A stretch of DNA of 64,000 bases from Miltoncostaea oceani (GTDB taxonomy: Bacteria; Actinomycetota; Thermoleophilia; Miltoncostaeales; Miltoncostaeaceae), in the NCBI RefSeq assembly GCF_018141545.1, contig NZ_CP064356.1:2369001-2433000 (forward strand), given 5' to 3'. The notes under the pieces are model-generated. The model saw nothing but the letters and a program-made list of their open reading frames with translations. It was not told where the DNA came from and did not search any database. The translations under genes were made by a program, and so were the position numbers. Numbering within the stretch: the first letter of the stretch is position 1; every line of letters begins with the position of its first letter. Positions 18,373-27,128 of this stretch are shown in pieces.

Positions 18373-19745
18373 ACGCCCTCGTCATCGCGCTCCTCGTCCC
18401 CTGGGCGACCGGCGCCGTCCTCGTGCTGCTCGACGGGCGGCGACCCGCCGTCGGGTGGATCGCCGTCGGCGCCCTCGCCGTCAACGTCGTCGCCCTCGCC
18501 GTGCTCGCCACGACGGTGCTCCGCGACGGGACCGTCTCGGAGGTCACGGGCGGGTGGCCGACGGGGGTCGGCATCACCCTGCGGACCGACGCCCTCGGGG
18601 CGATCTTCGCGTGCCTCTCGGCCGTCGCGGTGCTCGCCGCGATGGTCCACGAGGTGCTCGACGGCGTCCGCGAGCGCGTGTTCCCGGGCGTGGTGCTGCT
18701 GCTCGCGACGGGCCTCACCGGGGTCTTCCTCACCGGCGACCTCTTCAACTTCTACGTCTTCTTCGAGCTCGCGATGACGGCGGCGTACGTCCTCGCCACG
18801 TACGGCGGCGGCCGCCGCGAGCTGAGCGCCGCGCTGGTGTTCACGAGCGTGAACCTGCTCGGCACCTTCGTGTTCCTGCTCTCCGTCGCCGGCGTCTACC
18901 ACGTCACCGGGTCGCTCGACATGGCGACCATCGCGGAGCGCATGCAGGACGTCGAGCCCGCCGCGGCCGTGATGATCGCGATCGGCTTCTTCGCCGCGTT
19001 CAGCGTCAAGCTCGGGCTCTTCCCCTTCCACTTCTGGCTGCCGACCGTCTACACCGCCTCCCGGCCGGCGGTGGCGGCGATCCTGAGCGGCGGCCTCGCG
19101 AACATCGGCGCCTACGGCCTGCTGCGGTTCGGGGGCGAGCTGTTCCCCCGCGAGCTGGAGTTCGCCTCCGTCGGCCTGATCGTCCTCGGCTCCGCCTCGA
19201 TCCTCTACGGCGGCCTCCTCGCCGTCTCCCGCCGGACCTCGGGGGAGATGCTCGCCTACTCGGCGATCGGCCAGGTGGGCTACGTGCTGATGGCGATCGG
19301 GGTCGGCGGGCCGATCGGCTTCGGCGCCGCCATCCTCTACACCGTCGTGAACGCCCTTAACAAGACGCTCCTGTTCCTCACCGCCCGCATGCGGGGCGCC
19401 ATCGTCAGCGCCGTCTTCGTGCTCGGGGCGATGAGCGTCATCGGCATCCCCCCCGCCGCGGGCTTCGTCGGCAAGCTCGAGCTGTTCCGGGCCGTCGCCG
19501 ACGAGCCGGCGCTGATCGCCCTCGTGTTCGTCGGCGGCGCCCTCTCGTTCGTCTACGCTCTGCAGGTCTACCAGTACGACTTCTGGCGCACGCCGGGACG
19601 CGGCCCCGGGCCGGACGCCTCCCGCGGCCAGAAGGCGGTCGTGGTGGCCCTCGCCCTCGTCATCCTCGCCGGCGGCCTGTGGCCCGAGCCCCTCCTGTCG
19701 CTCAGCCACGACGCCGCGGCGACCCTCGCGGGACCGCAACCGTGA
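18369..19745 (+). CDS. mrpD: Mrp antiporter subunit D
   Basis: 458 residues, GTG overlapping mrpC (GTGA). It is a homologue of complex I subunits NuoL/M/N with about 14 helices. Family features include GDLFNFYVFFELAMTAAYV (conserved Glu), FSVKLGLFPFHFWLPTVYT (channel Lys), LAYSAIGQVGYVLMAIG and NKTLLFLTARM. With MrpA it is thought to form the proton-translocating half of the antiporter. MrpD is complete here, unlike in group 2 systems with rearranged genes. Confidence 0.92.
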   Translation: MNALVIALLVPWATGAVLVLLDGRRPAVGWIAVGALAVNVVALAVLATTVLRDGTVSEVTGGWPTGVGITLRTDALGAIFACLSAVAVLAAMVHEVLDGVRERVFPGVVLLLATGLTGVFLTGDLFNFYVFFELAMTAAYVLATYGGGRRELSAALVFTSVNLLGTFVFLLSVAGVYHVTGSLDMATIAERMQDVEPAAAVMIAIGFFAAFSVKLGLFPFHFWLPTVYTASRPAVAAILSGGLANIGAYGLLRFGGELFPRELEFASVGLIVLGSASILYGGLLAVSRRTSGEMLAYSAIGQVGYVLMAIGVGGPIGFGAAILYTVVNALNKTLLFLTARMRGAIVSAVFVLGAMSVIGIPPAAGFVGKLELFRAVADEPALIALVFVGGALSFVYALQVYQYDFWRTPGRGPGPDASRGQKAVVVALALVILAGGLWPEPLLSLSHDAAATLAGPQP

Positions 19746-20221
19746 TCGGCGTCGTCGTGCGCGGCGCCGCGCTGACCTCCATCTACCTCCTGGTGCTGAC
19801 GAGCGTCGCGTGGGGCGACGTGCTGGTCGGCGCGGTGATCGGGCTGGGCCTCGCCCTCGCCCTGCGGCCGCGCCGCCCCTCCCGCGGGCTCCGCGACTCC
19901 CTCGCGTTGACGCTCGCGATCGCCGAGGCCCTGGCACGGACCGCTGTCGAGACCGTCATCGGGAGCTGGCGGGTGGTGCGCTTCTGCCTCGGCGCGCGCA
20001 GCTCGCCCGGCTTCGTGGAGGTGCAGCGGGAGGACCGCAACCGCCACGAGCTGGCCTTCTGGGGGCTCCTCACCGGCGCGGCCCCCGACGAGGTCGTCGT
20101 CGACGTGGACCCCGCCCGCGGGGTGATGCTCGTGCACATGGTCGACGCCGACGACGCGGAGCACGTGCGGGAGCGCCACCGCCTCGGCCAGGAGCGGTGG
20201 CGGCACCGGGTGGTGCGCTGA
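19742..20221 (+). CDS. mrpE: Mrp antiporter subunit E
   Basis: 159 residues, GTG overlapping mrpD by four bases. Membrane helices at the N-terminus (GAALTSIYLLVLTSVAWGDV) are followed by RPRRPS and a soluble C-terminal domain with FVEVQREDRNRHELAFWGLL, TGAAPDEVVVDVDPARGVMLVH typical of MrpE. The C-terminus is rich in His and Arg. It is a structural subunit of the antiporter complex. Confidence 0.9.
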   Translation: MIGVVVRGAALTSIYLLVLTSVAWGDVLVGAVIGLGLALALRPRRPSRGLRDSLALTLAIAEALARTAVETVIGSWRVVRFCLGARSSPGFVEVQREDRNRHELAFWGLLTGAAPDEVVVDVDPARGVMLVHMVDADDAEHVRERHRLGQERWRHRVVR

Positions 20222-20487
20222 TGCCGGACCTCGCGCTCGACATCGCGTTCGCGTGGGCGACCCTACTGCTCTTCGGCGGTGGGCTGCTGCTGCTGCGCGC
20301 CCGCGACGCGATGCACCGGATCCTCGCGCTCGACGTCCTCGTCTCGATCGTCGTCGCCCAGCTGACGATCCTGTCGTACTCGCGGGACGTCTCGTACTAC
20401 ATCGACGCGGCGCTCGCGCTCGCGCTGCTGTCGTTCACGGCGACGCTCGTCGTCGCGCGCTACGTCACCCGAGGGCGGCCGTTCTGA
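20221..20487 (+). CDS. mrpF: Mrp antiporter subunit F
   Basis: 88 residues, ATG sharing one base with the mrpE stop. Three short membrane helices with the MrpF pattern LLLRARDAMHRILALDVLVS and YIDAALALALLSFTATLVVARY. It is the smallest subunit. MrpF is linked in related systems to cation or bile-salt efflux, but its role here is simply as part of the complex. Confidence 0.9.
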   Translation: MPDLALDIAFAWATLLLFGGGLLLLRARDAMHRILALDVLVSIVVAQLTILSYSRDVSYYIDAALALALLSFTATLVVARYVTRGRPF

Positions 20488-20795
20488 TGGGCGCGGTCCT
20501 CGACGTGCTCGGCATCGGCCTGATGATGCTCGGCCTGCTGCTCGCCACGATCGGCCTCTACGGGATGCTCCGCATGCCCGACGTGTTCCACCAGGTGCAC
20601 CCGGCGGGCCTCGTCACGGGCCCCGCCGTGGTCCTGGTGCTGCTCGCCTCCCCCGCGACGCGGAGCGCCGAGATCGTCACGAGCGCCATCCTCGTGATCG
20701 TGTTCCTGCTGATCACCTCCCCCCTCGCGGGTCACGCCATCGCCCAGGCCGCGCGGCGGCGCCGGGAGCGGCGGGAGCAGGACGAGGAGGCCTGA
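20487..20795 (+). CDS. mrpG: Mrp antiporter subunit G
   Basis: 102 residues, ATG sharing one base with the mrpF stop. It has the MrpG signature YGMLRMPDVFHQVHPAGLV within three helices and ends in a basic tail (ARRRRERREQ). It closes the mrpA-G operon, so all seven subunits needed for an active Na+(K+)/H+ antiporter are present in standard order. Confidence 0.92.
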   Translation: MGAVLDVLGIGLMMLGLLLATIGLYGMLRMPDVFHQVHPAGLVTGPAVVLVLLASPATRSAEIVTSAILVIVFLLITSPLAGHAIAQAARRRRERREQDEEA

Positions 20796-20892
20796 CCGGG
20801 GGGACCGGTCCGGCGATTCAGGACGGCCCCCCGGGCGGCCGATGGGACGTGGACGCCGGACACGCCGGCGTGTGAGCCCCAGGAGGAACCCC

Positions 20893-21828
20893 GTGAAGCA
20901 CCGTCTGGTGACCCGCAGCGACTTCGACGGCCTCGTCTGCGCCGTCCTGCTGCGCCATCTCGACCTGATCGACGACATCGCCTTCGTCCACCCGAAGGAC
21001 GTCCAGGACGGCGTCGTCGAGATCACCGGGCGGGACATCCTCACCAACCTCCCGTACGCGCCGCAGGCGTTCATGGTCTTCGACCACCACGCCTCCGAGG
21101 CGACGCGCACCGGCGGCGACGCCGAGAACCACCGCATCGTCACCGACGCCCCCTCCGCGGCGCGCGTCGTCTACGAGCACTTCGGCGGCGCGGAGCGCTT
21201 CCCGCAGGTCTCGGCGGAGCTGATGGAGGCCGTCGACCAGGCCGACTCCGCCGCCTACGACCGCGACGACATCCTCGCGCCGTCCGGCTGGACGCTCCTC
21301 AACTTCCTGATGGACAGCCGCACCGGCCTCGGCCGGTTCCGGGACTTCCGGATCTCGAACTACGACCTGATGATGGACCTCATCGACGCGTGCATCCGGC
21401 ACGACACGGTCGACGAGATCCTCGCCCTGCCGGACGTGCAGGAGCGGGTGCGCCTCTACACCGAGCAGACCGACCTGTTCGTCGCCCAGCTGCGGCGCAC
21501 GAGCCGCCTCGAGGGCGACGTCGTGGTGGTCGACCTGCGCGACGAGGAGGTCATCCACGCCGGCAACCGCTTCATGGTCTACGCCCTCTTCCCCGAGGCC
21601 CGGGTGTCGGTGCACGTGATCTGGGGCCGCGAGAGGCGCAACACCGTCCTCGCGGCTGGCCGGTCGATCATCGACCGCTCCTCGACCGCCGACATCGGCG
21701 CGGTGATGCTGGGCCACGGCGGCGGCGGGCACGCCGCCGCGGGGACCTGCCAGGTCCCCCACGAGCGCACCGACGAGGTCCTCGCGGACGTCATCGCGGC
21801 GCTCGGCACCCCCGTCGCGGTGGGGTGA
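20893..21828 (+). CDS. DHH-family phosphoesterase
   Basis: 311 residues from the GTG at 20893, chosen because AGGAGGAACCCC directly precedes it. N-terminal DHH motifs: RSDFDGLVCAVLL (metal Asp), MVFDHHASE (the DHH itself) and EAVDQADSAAYD. The C-terminal DHHA1-like end has GHGGGGHAAAGTCQV, a substrate-phosphate-binding loop. These Mn-dependent enzymes cleave phosphodiester or phosphoanhydride bonds (oligoribonucleotides, c-di-AMP, polyphosphate). The exact substrate is unclear, but the lack of a CBS or GGDEF module argues against GdpP. It is a single gene followed by a strong hairpin. Confidence 0.8.
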   Translation: MKHRLVTRSDFDGLVCAVLLRHLDLIDDIAFVHPKDVQDGVVEITGRDILTNLPYAPQAFMVFDHHASEATRTGGDAENHRIVTDAPSAARVVYEHFGGAERFPQVSAELMEAVDQADSAAYDRDDILAPSGWTLLNFLMDSRTGLGRFRDFRISNYDLMMDLIDACIRHDTVDEILALPDVQERVRLYTEQTDLFVAQLRRTSRLEGDVVVVDLRDEEVIHAGNRFMVYALFPEARVSVHVIWGRERRNTVLAAGRSIIDRSSTADIGAVMLGHGGGGHAAAGTCQVPHERTDEVLADVIAALGTPVAVG

Positions 21829-21834
21829 CGCACC

Positions 21835-21865
21835 GGGGCCCGGGCGGCGTGTCCGCCCGGGCCCC
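21835..21865. terminator. Bidirectional hairpin between convergent genes
   Basis: A perfect 13-bp stem (GGGGCCCGGGCGG paired with CCGCCCGGGCCCC) with a 5-base loop lies between the DHH gene (+) and the DUF1348 gene (-). There is no U-tract, as is usual for very GC-rich genomes. Confidence 0.7.
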
Positions 21866-21885
21866 GCGCCCGTCCCCCGGCGGCG

Positions 21886-22344
21886 TCAGCGCAGCGGGAT
21901 GTCCACGCCGCGCTCCGACTCGGGACGCGGCCCGAGGATGCGCCGCTCCGACTCCGCGATCTCGACGTCGTTGATGCTGGCCTCCCGCCGCGTCATGTAG
22001 CCGAGGTCGTCGAACTCCCACAGCTCGTTGCCGTAGCTGCGCCACCACGTGCCGGACGCGTCACGCGACTCGTACTGGTAGCGCACCGCGATGCGGTTCC
22101 CCTCGAACGCCCACAGCGACTTGCGCAGGGCGTAGTCGATCTCGCGCTCCCACTTCTCGGTGAGCAGCCGGGCGATCTCCTCGCGACCGGTCACGAACGA
22201 CTCGCGGTTGCGCCACACCGAGTCCTCGCTGTAAGCGAGGGCGACCCGGGCGGGGTCGCGGGTGTTCCATCCGTCCTCGGCGGCCTGCACCTTGGCCGCG
22301 GCGGTCTCGCGGGTGAACGGCGGGACGGGCGGGCGGGGATCCAT
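21886..22344 (-). CDS. DUF1348 / SnoaL-like (NTF2-fold) protein
   Basis: 152 residues from the ATG at 22344, set by GAAGGAG eight bases upstream. Typical DUF1348 text is visible: [66 protein letters not shown] and [18 protein letters not shown]. The fold is a small cone-shaped NTF2-like domain found in isomerases, lyases and many proteins of unknown activity. No active-site residues are established for this family. It is monocistronic and convergent with the DHH gene. Confidence 0.85.
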   Translation of the reverse strand: MDPRPPVPPFTRETAAAKVQAAEDGWNTRDPARVALAYSEDSVWRNRESFVTGREEIARLLTEKWEREIDYALRKSLWAFEGNRIAVRYQYESRDASGTWWRSYGNELWEFDDLGYMTRREASINDVEIAESERRILGPRPESERGVDIPLR

Positions 22345-22412
22345 CGCTGCTCCTTCGGGTCGACCGGGATGGTGCCGGTCTACCACGACCGGGCCCGCCG
22401 GGGGGACGGCGC

Positions 22413-23597
22413 CTACGCCAGGCGGCAGCAGCGCACCCGCTCACCCGCCGCCAGGTGCTCCGCCTCGGCGGGGATCACCGCGAGGTGGGTGGCGCCCGCC
22501 AGCGAGGTGACGTCGTGCGACGCCTGCCGGGACATGGGTACGAGCGCGCCGTCGCGTTCGCGGCAGCGGATCAGCTCGGTGCGGGGCGTCGCGGCACGGT
22601 AGGCCACGGCGAGGGGCATCCGCGTGTCCCAGTCGTCGTCGACGCTGAGGAGCGGGCGGGCGAAGGCGTGGAAGCAGACGGCCGCCGACACCGGGTTCCC
22701 CGGCAGGCCGATCGCGACCTGCGCCCCCCGCACCCCGAGCCACAGCGGGTGCCCCGGGCGGATCTGCACGCCGAACAGGGTCTCCCGCACTCCGACGGCG
22801 GCGAAGGCGGGGCGCAGGTGGTCGTGCGGGCCCACCGAGACGCCGCCCGTGGTGACGACGAGGTCGGGGGCGGGGTCGGCGTCGAGGGCGGCGGCGAGCG
22901 CCGCGACGGTCGCGTCGCGGTCGTCGGGGATGAGCCCGCTCGTCAGCACCTCGGCCCCCGCCGCGCGCGCCTGGGCGGCGATGCCGGGGCGGTTCGCGTC
23001 GTAGACCTGGCCGGGGGCCAGCACCCGGTCGGGCCCGACGACCTCGTCGCCGCTGCCGAGCACGGTCACCCGCAGGCGCCGGTCGCAGAGCGCCTCGCCG
23101 AGCCCCATCGCCGCGATCGTCGCGATCTCGTGCGCCGCGACCCGGTGGCCGGCGGGCAGCAGCAGGTCGCCGCGGCGCACGTCCTCGGCGCGGGCGCGCA
23201 CGAACGCCCCGGCCGGCGGGGGCGTCCGCGCGACGACCACGTCCCCGCGGTCGTCGGCGTCCTCCTTCCGCAGCACCGCGTCGAGCGCGTCCGGGAGGAC
23301 GGCGCCGGTGGAGATGCGTATCGCCTCGCCCGGCCCGACGTCCCCCGTGAACGGGACACCCGCGCGGCTCTCCCCCACCAGCCGCAGCGGCCGCCCGCCG
23401 GCGGCGTCGGCGGCGCGCACCGCGAACCCGTCCATCGCCGAGTTCGTGAACGCGGGGTTGTCGACGCGGGCCCGCAGGTCGCGCGCCAGCCGCCGTCCGG
23501 TCAGCCCGTCGAGCGGCACCGTCTCCGGTTCCGGGAGCGGCGCCCGTGACCGCATCTCCTCGCGGGCCTCGTCGAACGTGACGTTCCGCAGGCTCAT
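22413..23597 (-). CDS. moeA: Molybdopterin molybdenumtransferase MoeA
   Basis: 394 residues. The MoeA order is clear: N-terminal [20 protein letters not shown], linker [18 protein letters not shown] (motif NSAMDGYA), barrel domain with [20 protein letters not shown], MoaB-like domain [30 protein letters not shown] and [15 protein letters not shown], then a C-terminal domain. It inserts molybdate into adenylated molybdopterin in the cytoplasm, completing the Mo cofactor. It overlaps the glycosidase gene start region by four bases. No other moa/moe gene is in the window. Confidence 0.95.
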   Translation of the reverse strand: MSLRNVTFDEAREEMRSRAPLPEPETVPLDGLTGRRLARDLRARVDNPAFTNSAMDGFAVRAADAAGGRPLRLVGESRAGVPFTGDVGPGEAIRISTGAVLPDALDAVLRKEDADDRGDVVVARTPPPAGAFVRARAEDVRRGDLLLPAGHRVAAHEIATIAAMGLGEALCDRRLRVTVLGSGDEVVGPDRVLAPGQVYDANRPGIAAQARAAGAEVLTSGLIPDDRDATVAALAAALDADPAPDLVVTTGGVSVGPHDHLRPAFAAVGVRETLFGVQIRPGHPLWLGVRGAQVAIGLPGNPVSAAVCFHAFARPLLSVDDDWDTRMPLAVAYRAATPRTELIRCRERDGALVPMSRQASHDVTSLAGATHLAVIPAEAEHLAAGERVRCCRLA

Positions 23598-24745
23598 CCC
23601 AGGTCGCGCCTCAGCCGCAGCACCCGCGCGACGGCCGCCTCGGCCTCGACCCGGTCGAGGGTGCCCCTCCGGATCTCGCGGGACACGGCCCCCGCGGCGG
23701 TGACGCCGGGCGCGTACCCCGTGTGGATCAGCAGGTCGGACCCGGCCCCCGCGGCCCGCACCGCCACCGTCCCGGGACCCCCGACGGGGGCGAGGGCGGG
23801 GGTGTCGAGGGCGTCGGTCACGGTGACGCCCCCGAACCCGAGCTCGTCGCGCAGCAGGTCCGTGGAGATGGCGCGCGACAGGGCGGCGGGCCGTCCCGGG
23901 TCGAGCGCCGGGTAGACGGCGGTGCCGAGCATGACGACGGGGACGTCGTGGGCGATCAGCGCGCGGAAGGGGCGCAGGTCGACGCGGCGCAGCTCCTCCG
24001 CGCCGAGGCGGATCCGCACCGGCGCGACGTCGGTGGAGACCGTCGCCGCCCCGATGCCCGGGAAGTGCTTCGCGGCGGCGGCCACCCCGGCGTCGCGGAG
24101 CCCGGCGGCGAACGCGACGGTCACCGACGCCACGCGACCCGGCGCGGTCCCGAAGACGCGGCCGTCGCGGGCGAGCGCCGACCCGGGACGGGCGACGTCC
24201 GCGACCGGCGCGAGGTCGAGGTTCACGCCGACCCCCGCCAGCAGGCGCCCCGTCGCCCGGCCCGCGGCGCGGGTCGCGGCGACCCCGTCGGCGCCCATCC
24301 GCTCCGCCGAACGGGTCGGCGGGCCGTCGAGGCGCCGCACCAGCCCGCCCTCCTGGTCGATCATCACCAGCAGGGGCTCGTCGAGCGCGGCCGGCCGGCG
24401 GATCGCCTGGAGGCGCCGCACCAGGTCGCGCGCCGCCGCCCGCGTCGGCGTGTTGCCGCCGAGCAGGATCACGGCACCCGCCTCGCCCCGGCGGATGCGC
24501 CGCACCAGGTCGGCGGGCGGCCGGGTCCCCGGGAAGCCGAACACCATCCGCTGCCCGGCGAGCTGGGCGGGCGTCAGCTCGGCGAGCCGCGTCGGGGCGA
24601 CCGAGGCCGGGGGCGCGCCCGCGGCGGCCCCGGCCAGGGTGAGGGCCACCAGGGCCCCGGCGACGCCCAGGATCAACCTGAATCCGTTGGAGATCGTGGA
24701 TGCGGGGCGCGAGAGCGCCGCGTCAGGCGGGATTCGGCGTCGCAC
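23594..24745 (-). CDS. Glycoside hydrolase family 3 protein (NagZ-like beta-N-acetylhexosaminidase)
   Basis: 383 residues from GTG. The N-terminus has a membrane or signal segment (LILGVAGALVALTLAGAAAG), so it is exported or anchored. The single GH3 barrel shows QRMVFGFPGTRPP, LLVMIDQEGGLVRRLDGPP, GVNLDLAPVADVARP and the NagZ His-loop AKHFPGIGAATVSTD. The nucleophile is the Asp of VTDALD. There is no C-terminal second domain, as in NagZ. Family members remove N-acetylglucosamine from muropeptides or related glycans. The first residues before the signal are uncertain. The moeA overlap is probably coincidental rather than functional. Confidence 0.85.
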   Translation of the reverse strand: MRRRIPPDAALSRPASTISNGFRLILGVAGALVALTLAGAAAGAPPASVAPTRLAELTPAQLAGQRMVFGFPGTRPPADLVRRIRRGEAGAVILLGGNTPTRAAARDLVRRLQAIRRPAALDEPLLVMIDQEGGLVRRLDGPPTRSAERMGADGVAATRAAGRATGRLLAGVGVNLDLAPVADVARPGSALARDGRVFGTAPGRVASVTVAFAAGLRDAGVAAAAKHFPGIGAATVSTDVAPVRIRLGAEELRRVDLRPFRALIAHDVPVVMLGTAVYPALDPGRPAALSRAISTDLLRDELGFGGVTVTDALDTPALAPVGGPGTVAVRAAGAGSDLLIHTGYAPGVTAAGAVSREIRRGTLDRVEAEAAVARVLRLRRDLG

Positions 24746-24827
24746 CGCGAGGGTGACCCCTGCGGTCGCGCCGAATCCCGTATGGCGCGAGCGATCTCGT
24801 GCATCCGCGCCGCGAGATGCGACGGGT

Positions 24828-25238
24828 TCAGGATGGGTCCCGGTCCCGCTCGGCGAATCCGAGGGAGGCCGAGTTGATGCAGTACCGCAGGCCCGTCGGC
24901 GCGGGGCCGTCGGGGAACACGTGCCCGAGGTGCGCGCCGCACCCGGAGCACACGGCCTCGACGCGCACCATCCCGTGGCTGCGGTCCTCGCGTCCCTCGA
25001 CCGTCGCGGGGTCGGTGGGCTGGAAGAAGCTCGGCCAGCCCGTCCCCGACTCGAACTTCGTCTGCGCGTCGAACAGCGGCGTTCCGCAGCAGACGCAGGT
25101 GTAGACCCCGTCCTCGTGGTGGTCCCAGTACTCGCCCGTGAAGGCCCGCTCCGTGGCGCCCTGCCGGGCCACGGCGTACTGCTCCGGGGTCAGCCGCTCA
25201 CGCCACTCGGCGTCGCGCGCATCCGTCTCGTCGGCCAT
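24828..25238 (-). CDS. msrB: Peptide methionine (R)-S-oxide reductase MsrB
   Basis: 136 residues. All MsrB landmarks are present: two zinc-binding Cys pairs (CVCCGTPLF and [11 protein letters not shown]), the substrate pocket [20 protein letters not shown], and the catalytic Cys in [10 protein letters not shown]. It reduces methionine R-sulfoxide in oxidised proteins with thioredoxin as the electron donor, in the cytoplasm. The length is normal and it stands as a single gene. Confidence 0.95.
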   Translation of the reverse strand: MADETDARDAEWRERLTPEQYAVARQGATERAFTGEYWDHHEDGVYTCVCCGTPLFDAQTKFESGTGWPSFFQPTDPATVEGREDRSHGMVRVEAVCSGCGAHLGHVFPDGPAPTGLRYCINSASLGFAERDRDPS

Positions 25239-25345
25239 GTCGCCTCCGGCATCGTCGGTGTCGTCCCGTCACCAATGTGGCACACGCCGGGTCCCCCGCG
25301 ACCTCACGGCTGCAGGATCGGGTCCGGCGGGCCGACGAACCTGGT

Positions 25346-26485
25346 GTGACGCGACGCATCCTCCTGCCCGCCGCCGCCGCGCTGGCCCTCCTCTGGGGAG
25401 CCGGCGTGGCGGTGGCAGCGTCGCCGCCACCACCGCCTCCGCCCCCCGCCGTCCCGGCCCCGGCCGTCGCGCCCACCCCGGTGGCGCCCGCCGCCCCGGT
25501 CGCGCCCGCCCGGGGCGCCGCGCCCGTCGCCCCCGCCGCCCCGACCGGCGGCCTCGACGCCTGGGCGCTCCCCTCCGCGAAGCGGCTGTCGGCGCTCTGG
25601 CCCGAGCTGGCCGGCGCCGACCTGTCGCGCGACGCCACCCGCGGCGACCTCGACCGCGCGGTCGGCATCCTCACGGGCGTCGCCCCCGCCAGCCCCGACC
25701 CGGCCGCGCCGGCGAGCGCCTGGACCGTCAACCTGCGCATGGTCCGAGCCCTCGGCCTCGAGCCGGAGCTGCGCGGCCTGGCCCGCATCACGATCGCGAG
25801 CGGCCAGCGCCTGCGCATGCCCCGCAACGCGCCGAGCGAGCTCCTCGCCCGCGAGGCGGGACTCGTCTACAACCGGCCGGCCACGCAGGACGCCCGCGAG
25901 CGCTCCCGCGGCGAGGCCGTGCGCCTCGCCGACGTCGTCTACGCCCTCGACCGGGCACGGATGGTCGGCTCGTGGCAGCGCGCGAGGCTCGCCCGCTACC
26001 GCAGCATCAGCCTCCCCGCGATGACCCCCCAGCGGTTCGCGGCGGTGCAGGCGGCGTTCTGGCAGGTCGGCCAGCCCTACATCTGGGGTGGCGACTGGCC
26101 GGGCGTCCGCTCCCCCTGGGGCGCGCAGGGACACGGCGGCTTCGACTGCTCGGGTCTCGTGTGGTGGGCGTACAAGGGCCGGACCGCCGCCGCGCAGATG
26201 TCCCTCGGCACCGGCCTCCTCGGGCGCACCGCCGACGCGATGGCGTTCGAGCGCCCCACCGAGCGCGTCCCCGTCGCGGCCCTCGCGCCCGGCGACCTCG
26301 TCTTCTTCGGCGCGGGCGGCCCGGCGGCCCGCAAGGGCACGATAGGCCACACCGGCATCGCGGTCGGCAACGGCTGGATGATCCACTCCTCCGGCTCCCG
26401 GGCCGGCGTCGCGCTCAGCCACCTCGACGACTACTGGCCGTCGGCGACCGCGTTCGGACGTCGCATCACCCAGCTCGGTCCCTAG
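25346..26485 (+). CDS. Secreted NlpC/P60-family peptidoglycan endopeptidase
   Basis: 379 residues from the GTG at 25346; the longer frame lacks a signal peptide at its start. A signal peptide (RRILLPAAAALALLWGAGVAVAA) is followed by a Pro/Ala linker (residues about 25-75), a helical middle region, then the NlpC/P60 domain: QPYIWGGDWPG, catalytic Cys in GGFDCSGLVWWAYKG, His in TIGHTGIAVGNGW, and a third polar residue at WMIHSSGS. It should cut the stem peptide of peptidoglycan outside the membrane, in cell separation or wall turnover. The middle region (LRMVRALGLEPELRGLARI) may be an SLH-like or regulatory module. Confidence 0.88.
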   Translation: MTRRILLPAAAALALLWGAGVAVAASPPPPPPPPAVPAPAVAPTPVAPAAPVAPARGAAPVAPAAPTGGLDAWALPSAKRLSALWPELAGADLSRDATRGDLDRAVGILTGVAPASPDPAAPASAWTVNLRMVRALGLEPELRGLARITIASGQRLRMPRNAPSELLAREAGLVYNRPATQDARERSRGEAVRLADVVYALDRARMVGSWQRARLARYRSISLPAMTPQRFAAVQAAFWQVGQPYIWGGDWPGVRSPWGAQGHGGFDCSGLVWWAYKGRTAAAQMSLGTGLLGRTADAMAFERPTERVPVAALAPGDLVFFGAGGPAARKGTIGHTGIAVGNGWMIHSSGSRAGVALSHLDDYWPSATAFGRRITQLGP

Positions 26486-26519
26486 AGCCGGATCCGTCGC
26501 GCGGCGGTAGCCTGCGCCG

Positions 26520-27002
26520 ATGCCGAAGGGTGCCGCCGACCCGCTCCGCCGCGAGATGGCGACGATGGTGCTCTACGTCGCCGTCGTGCTGCTCGCCACC
26601 GTCGTCGCGATCCCCTCCGGCGACCTCGCCGACGACGCCGAGGTGATTGCGATCCTCTGGGGCGCCGCGGCGGGGCTCGCCGCCGCCCACTGGTTCGCGT
26701 TCCACCTGGCGGCCCAGCTCTACTCCGGCGGGTCGGTCGAGCGGGAGGACGTCGTCAGCGGCGCGGCCCAGGTCGCCGCCGCCCTCGGGGTCGCGCTCGT
26801 CGCGACCCTCCCGATGCTGCTCTTCGGCGACCGGGTCGGCGCCGGCTCGGCCGTCATCGTTCTCGCCGGGATCATCGCCGCCATCGGGTACACGGCGTCA
26901 CGCGCCGCGGGCCTGGGGCGGCACCTCGCGGTGCTGCGGGCCGCGGCGACCGTCGCCGCCGGGGTGGTGGTCGTGGCCGTCAAGGTCGCGCTCGGCCACT
27001 GA
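26520..27002 (+). CDS. Small integral membrane protein of unknown function
   Basis: 160 residues, ATG at 26520. Four predicted membrane helices (VLYVAVVLLATVVAIPSG, IAILWGAAAGLAAAHWFAFH, AAQVAAALGVALVATLPMLL, VIVLAGIIAAIGYTA) and a fifth hydrophobic C-terminal stretch are visible. The charged loop GGSVEREDVVSGA between helices 2 and 3 is typical of a conserved actinobacterial membrane protein family without known role. It lies immediately before the duplicated response-regulator 3' end, so it was the downstream neighbour of that operon before the insertion. Confidence 0.7.
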   Translation: MPKGAADPLRREMATMVLYVAVVLLATVVAIPSGDLADDAEVIAILWGAAAGLAAAHWFAFHLAAQLYSGGSVEREDVVSGAAQVAAALGVALVATLPMLLFGDRVGAGSAVIVLAGIIAAIGYTASRAAGLGRHLAVLRAAATVAAGVVVVAVKVALGH

Positions 27003-27019
27003 CGACCGCCGCCGCCTAG

Positions 27020-27092
27020 CCGCTGCGCAGGAAGGCGAGCACCGCCAGCACCCGGCGGTGCGACCCCTCCGCCCGGCCGAGGCCGAGCCTGC
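27020..27092 (-). repeat. Severed copy of the response-regulator 3' end (island 3 left repeat)
   Basis: 73 bases match 28846-28918 with two mismatches (27055 and 27089). On the minus strand both copies encode GLGRAEGSHRRVLAVLAFLRSG and then a stop (TAG just left of this copy, TGA at 28842). The left copy is disconnected from the gene; the right copy is the living C-terminus. Confidence 0.9.
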
Positions 27093-27116
27093 GCTGCCTA
27101 AGCGGTTCGCGACCTC

Positions 27117-27122
27117 TAGACT
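27117..27122 (+). promoter_or_regulatory. Possible -10 element of the DUF262 gene (leaderless)
   Basis: TAGACT fits the actinobacterial -10 consensus and lies 7 bases before the ATG, with no Shine-Dalgarno sequence between. That spacing would give a leaderless transcript. A -35 hexamer is not clear. Confidence 0.35.
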
Positions 27123-27128
27123 TTCGCC

